Source: Anseranas semipalmata (lineage: Eukaryota; Chordata; Aves; Anseriformes; Anseranatidae). From it: 64,000 bases of DNA. Under the pieces are notes generated by a model. It ran no database searches and was not told where the DNA came from. It was given only the letters and a program-made list of their open reading frames with translations. Positions 37,401-49,269 of this stretch are shown here, in pieces. The number at the start of each line of letters is the position of its first letter. The first letter of the stretch is position 1. Where the stretch lies: contig VXAA01003989.1 of the NCBI GenBank assembly GCA_013399115.1, positions 763,187 through 827,186 of the forward strand. Direction: 5' to 3'. Both the position numbers and the translations under genes were made by a program.

Positions 37401-38394
37401 TCCTTTAGATGTTTCTCATACTGTGGAAAAGTAACCCACGTAGGCACTTCTGCCAATTTAATATGCAATAACAAAGCTGTAATTGATAGTGCAATAAGAA
37501 ACAAGTGTTTCAAAACAATCATTTTCTTAATGCTTTACATCATATAAATATATAAAGATATGTGTGCACATGGAAAATTAGAAAGATGTTATCCATGATA
37601 TGTTCTCTGTATATTAAATACTTCATCAGCAAATAAAAACGTATCATAAATTTGGCTGAGAATTTTTCCTTCTCTAGCAGGTGTTATGAACATGTCTTTT
37701 GCATCCCTCTTGAAATTAACAGCTATGCATAAACGTGGAAGCAAGAGTGAAATCAAGATTAAAAGGCAAAAGAATAGCAGTTGTACATGTACAATATTTA
37801 CTTATCCCAGATTATTAATACTTCATTGTTCCTGTTCCTCACAATGATGAGTTATTTAAGTGATATTTAGTAGAAGGCTATGCCTTTTTATATGCACTCC
37901 TGTGTGTAAGTGTATCCATAGTGTGCGTAGAAGGCATGGAGATCAAAAGATGGTACAAATAACAGAAAATTGCATTTTCCGGGAGGGTCTTTGGTCTTTT
38001 TAGTGAGTTATTTTAACACAGCCATATCCAAGGTAGTTCAAAGGCTTTTTAGAAAGTACAGTTTTCTGTTAACAATAAAGTAAGACATTTAATTACTGCC
38101 TATTTAGCTGGAAATGCTATCATTCCTGACATTAGTCAAAGTAATGGTCCTTACTGTACCCTACGTTTAAGTGTCCAGCAGCATTAAAAACTTATCAAAT
38201 TCTTCTATAATAGCCATATCATGAATGCTTTGTCTTTCATATCTAAATTATTATGAGAATTCCTAATTGTAGGTACATTAACATTTTGTATTTACACAGT
38301 CCCTTAAAGAATTTCATGTTGTAATTATTCAGTGATTATGCTTCTTAATTTTTGTTTCTAAAGTGATTTTAAATAAATGCTTTTTCTTCTGTAG
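34429..38394 (+). other. ULK4 intron between exons F and G
   Basis: 3966 bases with gtgagt and tctgtag borders. It contains a long sense CR1 fragment in its first kilobase. The rest is AT-rich and without recognisable features. Confidence 0.85.
34590..35398 (+). mobile_element. CR1 LINE, ORF2 C-terminus and 3' UTR, sense
   Basis: About 810 bases in sense orientation. Landmarks in order are aaattcaacaaagcagaatg (ORF2 KFN-like motif), gagccagcagtgtgccctgg, gaatactgcgtgcagttctg (LEYCVQF) and tcctatgaggagaggctgag (SYEERL). Then comes an open stretch [19 protein letters not shown] ending LPSEVVDA, the ORF2 terminus. It closes with the tail gatgatctttgcaggtccct and an expanded TTCTGTTCTA repeat. 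Frameshifts split the frame, so it is dead. It is 5'-truncated, as usual for CR1. Confidence 0.92.
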
Positions 38395-38446
38395 AATTTT
38401 ATCAGATCAATAGATTCAGGAGAAACCAACTTGGATGGAGCAATAG
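38395..38446 (+). CDS. ULK4: ULK4 exon G (52 bp, phase 0 to 1)
   Basis: Encodes NFIRSIDSGETNLDGAI plus the first base of a glycine codon (residues 263-279). The SVDSGETN-DGAIG-like motif is characteristic of ULK4. The acceptor is tttcttctgtag and the donor gtaagg. The next exon begins only 90 bases later, after an intron close to the practical minimum for vertebrates. Confidence 0.93.
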
Positions 38447-38536
38447 GTAAGGTAACCTATGATATTGCTGCACTTTTGTATATAGGCATTATAGCTGTTG
38501 CATTTTTAAAAGAAATATAATGATTTTTATCAATAG
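38447..38536 (+). other. ULK4 mini-intron between exons G and H (90 bp)
   Basis: gtaagg to atcaatag, 90 bases, AT-rich. The flanking phases (1/1) and protein continuity (AIG then PAASEE) confirm it. Confidence 0.9.
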
Positions 38537-38631
38537 GACCAGCTGCATCAGAAGAATTGATTAAGACTACTTTATCAACATTTGAAGCAGTAACACAGCA
38601 TCCTGTCTTGTTGGCAATCCATCGCTTGACA
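38537..38631 (+). CDS. ULK4: ULK4 exon H (95 bp, phase 1 to 0)
   Basis: Completes the glycine codon (G|GA) and encodes PAASEELIKTTLSTFEAV through VLLAIHRLT (residues 281-311). The acceptor is tttttatcaatag and the donor gtaagt. The SEELIK-TLS-FEA pattern matches ULK4. The end of the exon (AIHRLT) looks less conserved than the start compared with remembered mammalian sequence. The following exon is more than 10 kb away, but the protein resumes without a missing segment. Confidence 0.93.
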
Positions 38632-40145
38632 GTAAGTCTGGCCACAGATTAAATAGTTGCGGGGTAATTGGCTGAATCCCATTGATAAATGGGATGTTTT
38701 GAAGATTTAGAAGCTGTTTGAATTATGGCTTAAAATGTATTGTGGTTCTATATGACAGGAAAAATACTTACTGTTTATATATAAAGAGATTTAATTTTCA
38801 AGGAGGAAGTAAAGCATTCAGACTTTGTTTACTACATTTAGTTGAGAAATTACAGAGAAAATGAGAAGGATGTTTGCTTAAGGCTTAGCAATAGCAGTTC
38901 TTAAAATGATTTTCATATAAATGTAACACTTGATGCTATAAGCAAGTATGTTGCTACATATTAGTGAAAAATTTTCCACTTCATTTATCATTATGCTTTC
39001 AATATAGCTTGGAAAGACGAGCTTTGAGGGGTTGAAGACCCCATTCCATCAATACTCTTCCTGGTGAAATCATCAACAAGAGTAACAGTTTATAGCAGTT
39101 ACATTTTTTTTGTTTGTGTGTGTGTTTTTCTCTAATTGTTTGCTTACCTAAAATTGTATAACAATTACCAAACCCACATACTGTAAGCCTATCATATCAC
39201 TAAAAATTTGTTTTCTTCGAAGTTTTTGGTTAAATTATTTTTTTGAGCTAAGCTGGGTGAAACCAGAACAACTATGTTGTGAAATAATTGTCAGCAAAAC
39301 AGTAGGTCTGAAGGCTTGAATTAGTGATTGACAAATCATTGTAACTTGTCCCAATGCGTTTTTGTGCCTGAATTCCCACCAGAAGTATAACCCACCATAC
39401 TTACCAAGGTGACCATTTAATTTGAATTGAAATGTGTGTGTCTGTATTGAAATTAGGTGAAGGGCACACTCAATATAGCACTTAACTCAAGATGGGCTTT
39501 ATTTTAGCAAGTTGTGCTAGATAAGAATGAGTGATCCTGGGGACTGTGCTAGAGGAGAATGATTGATCTTAGAAATGAAATGTTTTTAGAGGTTGAATCC
39601 TATTTGGTGTGCATGTTAATTGAATATTTAGCTAGTAAAGCCTAAGTAAGTGAGAATGGTAAAATCAAAAATAAAACAACAAAAAAATTTAGGTCACATA
39701 ACATTTTGGTGTTTATTTTCATTAATTCTCACAACTTATGAACAGTGGTATTCAAATAAATGGTCCTTATCCACAAATAATCTAACCAATTAATATTCAC
39801 AGGGCAAATAGTACAGAACTGAACAGTTCAGCTTACTTTAATATGGCAAAGGGTGCTCTATAAAATGAAGTTAAATGCAGGTGAGGAATGTGTACCTATT
39901 GTTATCTCCCTACATGTCTGCCAGCCTGTAAATCACTGTATTATGACATCATTCTAGAACCACCTAAATTTTTAAAAATAATCGCTTTACTTCTGTGGTT
40001 TATCAGTGTGCCTTATATTGACAGAAATATGTACAATTTTTTATGGAGGTCCATCAACATTTACCAAAATTGCAGTACCTTCTGTCAGCACATTAAATAG
40101 AATTCCCCTAGCTGCAGTTTAAACTTTAATGGTATGTTTTTTCTT

Positions 40146-40169
40146 CCCCCCCAACCCCCCCACCCCCCC
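40146..40169. repeat. Three C7 tracts (minus-strand G-rich)
   Basis: Three runs of seven C separated by AA and A. The complementary strand has three G7 runs, compatible with a G-quadruplex on paper. Confidence 0.95.
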
Positions 40170-43100
40170 TGGAAAAATAGCTCCAAGAGGATAGCTCCCT
40201 TTTACAACCCTTCCTCCCCTGCTCCCATCCCCACATTCAGCACCAGATTATATTGAAGCTAGGGAATGACAGTCCTGCTCTCTTGTAAGTAACCCTTGGC
40301 TAGCAATATGTGAGTTATACTTAAGTACCTAAATTTGTGGAGAACAATTTACTTCATCACACATGTTGAAAGTTATAGATGTGTATTTAAAGCCAATATG
40401 AACACATCAAATAAGCTTATGTAGATATAGATAAAACTTCCTGCCTGTCCAATGACTATAAATTTGACACATACCACTTCAGTAGAATAGGTTCCCTGAT
40501 TTAGAATAAGTCTGTATTGAAATTTATTAATTAAATATAACTATATCCTTGTCAATGAACAACTTTTTTTTTTTTTTGAGAAAATAAAATCCATTACTTT
40601 GTTCACTCATTTTCATAAATAACAGTTCCTCCTGGTTTGAGCCCTCCTGACACTCAGCAAATAGCCATTCAGACACAAAATAAAGAGGAGAAAGTGCCTT
40701 CAATTTGGTATGTTAAATTCAAGAAATTGTCCACTGTAATTAATAATCTCTAACCACATCTGCCACTAGTGGTGCAAACAGTAATTAGTTTAATACTATT
40801 TACGAAGTCTAGTGTGCTAATTATACTTGAATGTACAGCTTACATTACTTCAGAGGAAAGTGGTACTTCATCTTCTATGATGCATACAGAATATTTTTAG
40901 AAATGCTGTTACTCAGGGGATATCTTCTAATTGCTGCTCACTGAGCATGACTGGAATCTATGAATATAAATGCCAGCACCCAGCGGAACTTGGTGCTTTT
41001 TTAAAAAGTTGAAGCAAGACATGTTCGAGGTTCCAGATCAATATTTAAGTATAACATTTAAGTATTGCTGGAGATAAATGTGCATTTTAGGTTGATCTCT
41101 GAAGCCTGGATTGCTCATTTAGACACAGTTGGTTACAAGCAGCGTTTTGTGCAGGAGGGGAGAAAAAAAAAACCAAAACCTTCTTGAGAGGATGCATTTT
41201 TTCCACTAAAACTGTGACATTTCTTTAAAATTTCTAATCAGAAATGAAATGCTTTTTTTTTTTATTTTATTAAGTTTAATGAATTTAATATAAAGCGAGG
41301 TTATATTAAGCAAGCAGAACCAGTAAGTTTTTCAGTTCAGGTCTGGTTTAATTTAGCTGCAGTGGAAGTTCTGTAAGTTAAGAGGAGTTTAAGACTAACA
41401 TTTCAAGTTCTTTTCCACTTTGAGAAGAAAAAAAATTTGCTTGTTCTGGGTTTTAATTTATGTTTGATTTGCCTTTGTATTTGTACCTTGAACAAAGAAG
41501 ATTGAAGAAATCGGTTTTTGTGATCAAATTTCTGATTGCCATCAACCTGAAGAAAGATATTGAGGAGATTAATTTCTGTGGTGACTGACTATATTATATA
41601 TTGCTAAGTATGGTAAAGTCAAGGGAAACTAGTTAAAAGTGCACAAAGGGGAGCCAGTAGTGAGCAGTCATTTCATTTCGTATGCAGTTGTGTGCATTTT
41701 TACAAGATAAAAAGTAGAGACTAACAGTAAGTGTGACTCAGCAAGTTTTGCCAAAACTGTACTCAAATATTATGATGAGGGCCATCAAGAAGAATCTCTA
41801 TAGACTGAAGTGGAATAAAACCCATGGTTTTGTGAACCAACACAAATCCAGGTGTTTGTTTCCTCCATGTACCTAAAACAAAAAGCTATTTAATAAATCA
41901 GATTATAAGTGTTACAAATATATTTTTTTAAATTTTGGTAAAGGTTCAGGTATAATTAACTGGCAGAATTCTGTGCCAAGTGTGTCGTTTGTAATTCAGA
42001 GCGCTTTGAGCAGTGATGAGGTTCATGATGGCAGTCAGTCGGTTCCTGTGGGAGTCCTTTCTGTACTCTAACTAGTTCCCCAAAATGCTCTATATCCTGT
42101 GCAGATGATCTTTTACCTGAAGCATGAAAGTTCTTCTGTGGTTGAGACAAAAGTTGTCAGCTGAGATTCTCTTAAAGGTTTTAGAACCTATTTTTAAAAA
42201 TCAGGCCTAAAGAAAAGCACGTTGACTCTGATGAGTTGCTTGATGAGAAGTCAAGGGAAAAGCAGTGTGACATGGAAAACTACTGGCTGACAATATAAGA
42301 GTTATTTTCACCAAAGATGACAACACGGGTTAGAAACTTCAGCAAGTGCTTTTCTCTGCTCATCTTAGCCTTTTCTTTGTTCAGCATCAGTGTGTTCTTC
42401 ATCCACAAGCTGTTCTGATCTAACCACTGACACCTTAATCTTGTCAATGTAGGGCATGACTATATGGACATATTATACATCATCTCATCAATCACTCTCC
42501 CTTTCTGAGTAGATTAAAAGTGTACAGCCCATGTGGCTTTCTGTCCATTAAGCTAATCCACATGACGCAAGACTTCTTTTTGTGTGCAAAACCAGTTCTG
42601 TACTAATTGACATATTGAGTCAGTCAATCAGTGCTGTCTCTTCCCCAAAGTAAGAAAAAAAAAAATCAATGAAGATTCTGGAGTTCTGAAGACTTTTCAA
42701 GAAAAATTACAAAAGTGTCATCCTTCTCCCCAGTTCATTCTTACATGCATTAGATTATTGCTTCTATTACATTGAGAGATTACTGGGAATATAAAGAACA
42801 TTGAGGAGCATGCTGTGCCTCCAGCAGATGCTTTAAGAAATTTGAAGGCAGCACGATCCTAATCCCCTGGTCACTCTCAGCAGTAACTTTGTAGGTGGAA
42901 TTTCAATGAGAATAAATGTCAAGGTGATGTTGGTTGTTGTGGATCTTACTTGTGACTGGAAAAAAGGTTTTGGAAGCTGATAGTCTTTGCTTTATTACAT
43001 TCTGCTTTGAATTGTGGATAAGGAGAAAATATTTGTCAGTAGTTGTAAATTAAACATACACACGCAGGAAAGAATAAGAGACCTCTAGAAAAATCTCTGA

Positions 43101-43839
43101 AGGTAATGTGCTCAGTCGTTTACAAGTACAGGTAAGGTAGCTGCATGGAATAGGTAACGTGGTTTCTTTATGTACATTAATTCCTGGGTCTTATTTTCAC
43201 TTGAGAACATTGTGGTTCAGAAATGCTATTGGACCAGGCTTTAAACCTGTTTACTTTTTCAGTCCACCCAGTGTGACACCAAATGTCAAGACTTTGAAGA
43301 AACACTGATCTGAAGAGCTCTGAAACTCAGTTGTAAGCAAGAAAGATTTTTTTTTAGGCTGGTAATGTAAGCAATATTGGGGCAAGTTCTGTGGCCTTGA
43401 GAAAAGAGGGTTAAGCCACCCATATAAGCATAGCCTGAGTTGCAGGTGATAACAGATAAGTTTGGCTATATGCTAGTTCATGAATACACTATGGTTGCAT
43501 GTATATGTTGAGTAGTTGAATTCATCCTTGTTGACTTAGCACAAGTGAATGGCAATGTTTCTTTGTTTCTAATGTAGGAACATTTATTTAGGGTGCAGGT
43601 CTTATGTGTCTAACATGGCCTGAACAGTGGAGACAAAAAGAAAAACTGAAATCACAGTTGTCTCTTCCAAGCCTCCTCTCCTAGCAGTAGTTGAGTTACT
43701 TTGAAACTATGGCTTGCCTGTCTTTCTCATTTGAGGATTAAAATAAGTAACACAGACTTTGTAGAAGAATTTCTGTTAAAATTGTGCTTTGCTTCCAATA
43801 GATCTAATTTGTGTAGCTGATAAAATACTGTAGAAAAGT

Positions 43840-44880
43840 GAGTACACCTTTTGCTGGATGCTCAGACCTCACTAGTAGAGCTTTCCTTGCAGGAATCAGT
43901 GTTAAGAAGATGGATGTTCTGGTTTTGGATACTATACTTGGATTTCCAGAAAGTCTTTGACAATTCTTGCACCAAAGACTCTTAAAATCCATCAGTGGAC
44001 CCTTCCTCTTATCTTCTGACAGATCGGCTTCTTTTAGCTAGTTAAAATTTACTAAGTAGAGAATTGAAAAAATTTAGGTATATTAAGAATGGTGCCGTAC
44101 AAAGATCTATGTTGCAACATGTGCTATTTATAAGTAATCTAGACAAGGGCATAAATAATGAGGTGACAGAACTGACTGATGATTCAAGTTATTCACAGTA
44201 GTGAAAACTAAAACTGACAGAAGAGTTGCAGAAGGTTTTCAAGATATTGAGTAAAAGGACAACATAATGACATGCAATTCAATAGCGGTAAATGTCAAGC
44301 GATGCACATGAGGAAAATCATTCCAATTATGTGTATACAATGTCAGTCTCTAAACTACTTGTAACTGTTTTGGTTATCTTTTAGCATAGTTTTTCTATGA
44401 AAATGGCATTACACTCAGCTGTAATCAGAAAGACAGCTAGATTATTAGAAATGACTGATAAAAGACCACAGAAAAAAAGCAGAAAACATCCCTGTGCCAA
44501 GGTAAGTCCATGGTGCCCTCAGATCTTAGATACTGAATGCAGTTGTGGTCATTCACTCTGAAAGGGAACAAGAAAAAGTACAGCTTGATGATGCAAGGAG
44601 GGAATGAATAGATAAGAACTTCAGCTTGGAAACAAAAGAACAAGTATATAAAATAATGAATGGCATGGGAAAGATGAACTGGAAATTATTATTCATGATT
44701 TTCGAGTGAGTATCAAGTTTGGTAACTAGACATGCTTTAGAATAAACAAAGTGCCTTTTCATAAGGCATAATTGAAGTGTAGAATTCAGTGCTGTAGGTA
44801 TTGCACAAGCTAAAAGTATAAATACATTTTAGATAGGATTGGACAGATATACGAGGAAATGTTAGTAAGTTTTATTAAAT
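43840..44880 (+). mobile_element. Ancient CR1/L3-like LINE relic, sense
   Basis: Heavily decayed but in the correct order: tggatttccagaaagtcttt (D-F-QKAFD, 43938-43957), a caccaaagactcttaaaatc segment (HQRLL), taatctagacaagggcataa (NDL-KG), a gcaattcaatagcggtaaat segment (FN--KC), gatactgaatgcagttgtgg (LEYC-VV) and a final ggattggacagatatacgag. The pattern matches the old L3/CR1 lineage shared by reptiles and mammals better than young avian CR1. Ends are approximate. Confidence 0.7.
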
Positions 44881-47467
44881 GCAAAAATACTGATACAGCT
44901 TCAGCTTAGGAAGTTTCTTAACTCAAGAGTTACTAGAAACTAGAGTTGTGCTTTAAGCTTTGTATGTTTCTCCTACTCTTATTCTTCTTTCCAATTGTCA
45001 GAACCAGGATTACTAGGTTTGAACTACATTTTTCTTTGGTTTTGTACATATGTATTGTAGCTGGGAGATGTGACTGTAGTGTGTATGGAATTTTCTAGTA
45101 TCTTATTGCTATGTTTTTCGGTACTGATAACAGCAGAGTTGTGGCAGCATAGCCATTGAATGCCATAATCACAGAATTATACAATAGTGGCTTTATGCAG
45201 CTAGGGTTTCATCATGAACTGGACATCAGGCTCCTTAGTAGGTAGTAGGGACTGTCTAGCCTATTTAGGCATAAAGAATATTTCCCACTATTTTTTTTTG
45301 TAAATGATCTTGGTGATACAGACGGAAAAAAGGAAAATATCTGAATACCTTCATGCATACGTGGAGGTTTGATTCCAAGTAGATGTCAGCAGTCATTTAA
45401 AAGAAGAAAAAATGAATCCTTGCTTGAGTATTTTGTTTCAGTCTCTCAAAAAATACCAAAAGACTAATACCATGCTTCTGTGTACAAAACTTATAGAAAC
45501 TTATGCAATTTGCTGATTAATTTATTAAAAATATTTTATGTACTGAATACAATATTATTGTGTTTCCCTCTCTTACACTTCAGTTTATCGCACCTCAATG
45601 TCTTGTTTTCAAATTTGTGTACACATTGCATCACAAAATAATCTTCTATAGAATTAGTGCCACTGCAGAAAACTGACATGAGACAAACACATGCTATGGA
45701 GAATTCTGTTCTAAACAGTTAATTTGCCAAAAATGAGGATTAGGTTAGTAAAAGGTTTACTAAAATTATTTAAGACCTAAAGTTTGTTCTTTACAATGGT
45801 AAATGGTTAAAATATATTTATCTTAGAAAACACTTATGACTGGCTTGACTACATCATCTAGTGTGGAAGGAGTATTGTTAATACTAGATAAAAATGAAAG
45901 GAGATCTAAGTTTCAGAAATTGAAGTTGCATGATACTGCTGTGTACTACCATCAGTGTCAGTCTGAGTCAATGCTGCTGCTTCTAAGTGATTTTTAATAT
46001 TCCACATCCATACATTGCTTCAGACAAATGAGAGATGCTCTTTTGCCTTGTTTCTGTCTCACACCTTTAATTTATTACTTAAATGCTTCTCTTCATTTGA
46101 GGAGCATTGTGGTAGGTTGAACTGTTTTTTGGATTGAAAGACCTTAAGTACCTACATATTTTACCTCACAGGTTTGTTATAACTGATAAATTACCATTTG
46201 CAGAAGAGTTTAGAGACCTACACTAATGGAGCTGTTGAAGTGCAATGTTAGTTTTATTATTTATCTCACTGTATACGAACTGAAAAGACCATGGAATATT
46301 TCAAAATGATGATGTTACAAAAGGTACTACATCTATGATACATAGCATTATCTATATAGGTATAAAGGCTATCTGTACTTGCAAGAGTAGATTGACTTCC
46401 ATACCTCAAGCAGAGTCCTTAACCTCTGTTATTGAAAGTATGTAACAAAGGCATTTTTTGGTATTTTTTTCAGAAGTGAAAAAAAGCCAAAGACTGAACT
46501 AATCCCTTACAGCCAAGGATTCATTTAACAGAGACCACCAACAAACAATGAAATAGTTAACTAGAATAGCTCTAGTTACTGCTGACTAGAGTCTAATTTC
46601 ATTTAGTGATCCCTTTTCATTAGGTATTTTAAGCTTCTGTAGCTTTTTCTTAATAGTAGCTGCTTAACTCTAGAGGAGTTGTATCTTCTAGATTTTAATC
46701 TCTAAAACAAAACATATGGGGAATTATAACCCAGTCTTATTACACCAAATCCTACTCATGGTGTAGTAAAAGCCCACACACAGTAGTTTTGTTTGTGTAA
46801 ATAAATCCAAGGGCAAGCTGTGTATCCGTGATGCTTACTTAAAAATTGCCAGGCTGTCCATCCACCTCCCCCAAAACAATATCAATTAAATATCTAAATT
46901 GATATTTAATAAACATAAGGGGTCTGTATTTTGATTATAGCATTGTATAGCACAAAACTTTTATTTGTGAAGTGACCTTGAACTGGGAAACCTTAGAGGT
47001 GGTTCTGCCTCAGCATTTTCTTATAGTGAAGCTCCCAAAGGAGGCTTAAAAGGTTTTTAAACTTAAAAGCAAATTTTGCTAAAATATTTGTTAGAATGCC
47101 TTTTAAATAGTAAGAAAAATGATTAGTTAATGAAAGAATAGAAATTAAAAAGGATTTCTTTCCTGCTACCATCCCCTGAAATCTGAAAGTTTATCCCCTG
47201 AGCATGATCAGTTTATTCTCTGGCCAGAGAATCTCCTTTTCTGCCTGACCCAGTCACTCTTCTTAGGGGATCATGGCATACAAACACAGACAAAACAAAA
47301 CAAATAACCATGTCATGCTTATTAAACAGCAAGTTTTGTAGGAAAATAATTTGCTTGTATATAGAGATAATATATACTCCTTCATGGCACTTGCTGGAAG
47401 AAGTAGGACAAATAACATAAAAATATACTACAATACCTTGATGAATGTTTGACCTTTTTTTTTTTTT

Positions 47468-47468
47468 N
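47468..47468. other. Single-N assembly gap in a T run
   Basis: T13, then N, then T6. No duplication is seen around it, unlike the other Ns, so it may only mark unresolved homopolymer length. Confidence 0.98.
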
Positions 47469-48973
47469 TTTTTTGAAAAATTCTGAGTAATGCCATAGCT
47501 GAAGCATAGCAAGGCAATAGTTCTTTCTGCAGCAAGTCTTAAATGACATTCTCACTCTCATGTGTCTTCATGCTGGTGTCTTTTGCACCACCTGCATCTG
47601 TATACATTGTATACTTCTCTATTCTCTTTGAGGATATGTTGAAGCTATGTTTCCAAACCAGCTACCAAGGAGAAGGAAATGCTGTCAGAAAATCTGGAGT
47701 AGCGCAATGGCAGTATGGGCAGGGATGTATGGGACAGTACCTCCTGAAGGAACAGAGTGATAAAATGTGTACAGAATAATCTGCAAGTAGAGTAGTAATC
47801 ATTTTGAAGGAAAAAAAATCTGCAAAGTAGGGGAGACTGGCTGTCCTGGGGTATTTAGGAAGTATTCTTTCAGACTGTCTCCATCTAGAATTATGAGAAT
47901 TAATAATAGTAGTTTCTGTACTATTTTCACTCTTCTTTTGCTTTTGAGTCCTTCTTCAGGCCCCCAAAAGTCGGATAAATATTTTTCTTCACATCCTGGC
48001 TATGATTCTTACTTTTGATCTAAAGGCTGTCCTAGACAAATGATCAGGTCTAAGATATCAGAATAAATGGCTTAGTATTGTATTCGTATACGAAGATGTC
48101 ATTCTGATTTTTCATGCAATTATTTCATTTTTTGCTTCTCCCTTGTGTTAAGATCTCTAAATCCTGTCCTGTCTAAATAACTTGTTTTACTAATGACTTA
48201 AGACTTAGCAATGTATTCTCTTAGATAGAACACTTATAATACTCTATTTTTAATATGAAATGTATAAAACTGAGTTGTATCTTAGTTTGCCATAAGTTGA
48301 TTTCAGATGGAACTATGCTGACTAGTCCTGTGACAGATGATTAATCTGTAATTCAGTACATGCATGGATAATAAAGAGTTGACTGATTTTTTTTTTCCCC
48401 CATGCTTCAAATCTTAAGTCTGTAAACTCAACTTTTAATGGAAATCTGCATATTACCAGAATGGAAGAAGTTAAAGCTTTATCAAGACTCTCTACTAAGC
48501 TTAAAGATATTTCATTAGAGGTAGTAAGTCTTTCTTGATATATTTTAGCTGTATACAGGTTTGTTTTAGAAGCATGTTTCTTAGGATATTTCTTCCTCAC
48601 TCTATTTGATGATTAGTTTATGGATTAAAATAACAGGACTAATAGATATTCTACTATTCTTTTTGCTTAATGTCTTACATGTGCAGTGAACTCTGTATTT
48701 TAAATTAAAATTAAAATTTAAATTATAATTCTCAATAAATTATACCAAAGTTGCTGTTGTTTTCTGTATAAGTACATTACTTTCTGTAACCTTATGACAT
48801 CTTACCAGAGAAAAGTGTACTTGGTGGCTTTATAAGTGTGATTATGGATGAATTTCCATGATCATTCATTTCTTTGATTAAGGGCTCCAGCGGTGGAATA
48901 AACATAGATACATCTCTGTTCTATTTTTCCCCATGAATAATCTAAGCCAGATCTTTCTAATTCTCTGTTTTAG

Positions 48974-49025
48974 GTTGAAGACTGTATCCTCCCACCATTA
49001 GTTTCTTTGGTCCACAGTCAGAATG
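48974..49025 (+). CDS. ULK4: ULK4 exon I (52 bp, phase 0 to 1)
   Basis: Encodes VEDCILPPLVSLVHSQN plus the first base of a valine codon (residues 312-328). The YILPPLVSLVQSQN-like segment is a clear ULK4 helix. The acceptor is ctctgttttag and the donor gtacgt. The downstream intron is only 99 bases. Confidence 0.93.
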
Positions 49026-49124
49026 GTACGTATATGGCCACATCAACTACAGTTTCCATGAATTCCACATTTTGTTTTAATTAGACTTCAGTGTGGTCAC
49101 ATTCTTGGCACCTTTATTTTCAAG
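49026..49124 (+). other. ULK4 mini-intron between exons I and J (99 bp)
   Basis: gtacgt to tttcaag, 99 bases. The split valine codon (G|TG) confirms the borders. Confidence 0.9.
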
Positions 49125-49269
49125 TGGAATGGAGACTCTTCAGCTTGCGGTTGCTCTCAGAAACCACATCACTGCTCTTAAGCCACGAGGTCATGGCTGA
49201 GGAGAAAGGGGAGAGCCTCGACTCAAACAGCAAGCTTCTGTCTCTCATTAGAGATTCCTTGCTGCCTCA
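49125..49269 (+). CDS. ULK4: ULK4 exon J (145 bp, phase 1 to 2)
   Basis: Completes the valine codon (G|TG) and reads EWRLFSLRLLSETTSLLL, then a variable acidic/serine loop (EEKGESLDSNSK), then LLSLIRDSLLP and the CA of a glutamine codon (residues 330-376). The acceptor is tttattttcaag and the donor gtaagt. The variable loop sits where ULK4 proteins differ in sequence between two conserved helices. A reading frame opening at 49091 runs in from the intron; its first 34 bases are not coding. Confidence 0.95.

Larger units (their letters stand above)
38632..48973 (+). other. ULK4 intron between exons H and I
   Basis: 10342 bases, the longest complete intron in the window, with gtaagt and gttttag borders. 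It holds a C-rich triple tract (40146-40169), an ancient CR1/L3-like relic (about 43840-44880) and an N within a T run (47468). I see no missing ULK4 exon in it, as the protein joins directly across (HRLT then VEDC). Confidence 0.85.

Noticed and set aside
46885..46915. Inverted repeat aatatcaatt ... aattgatatt
   Set aside because: Only a 10-bp AT-rich stem, expected by chance in sequence of this composition.
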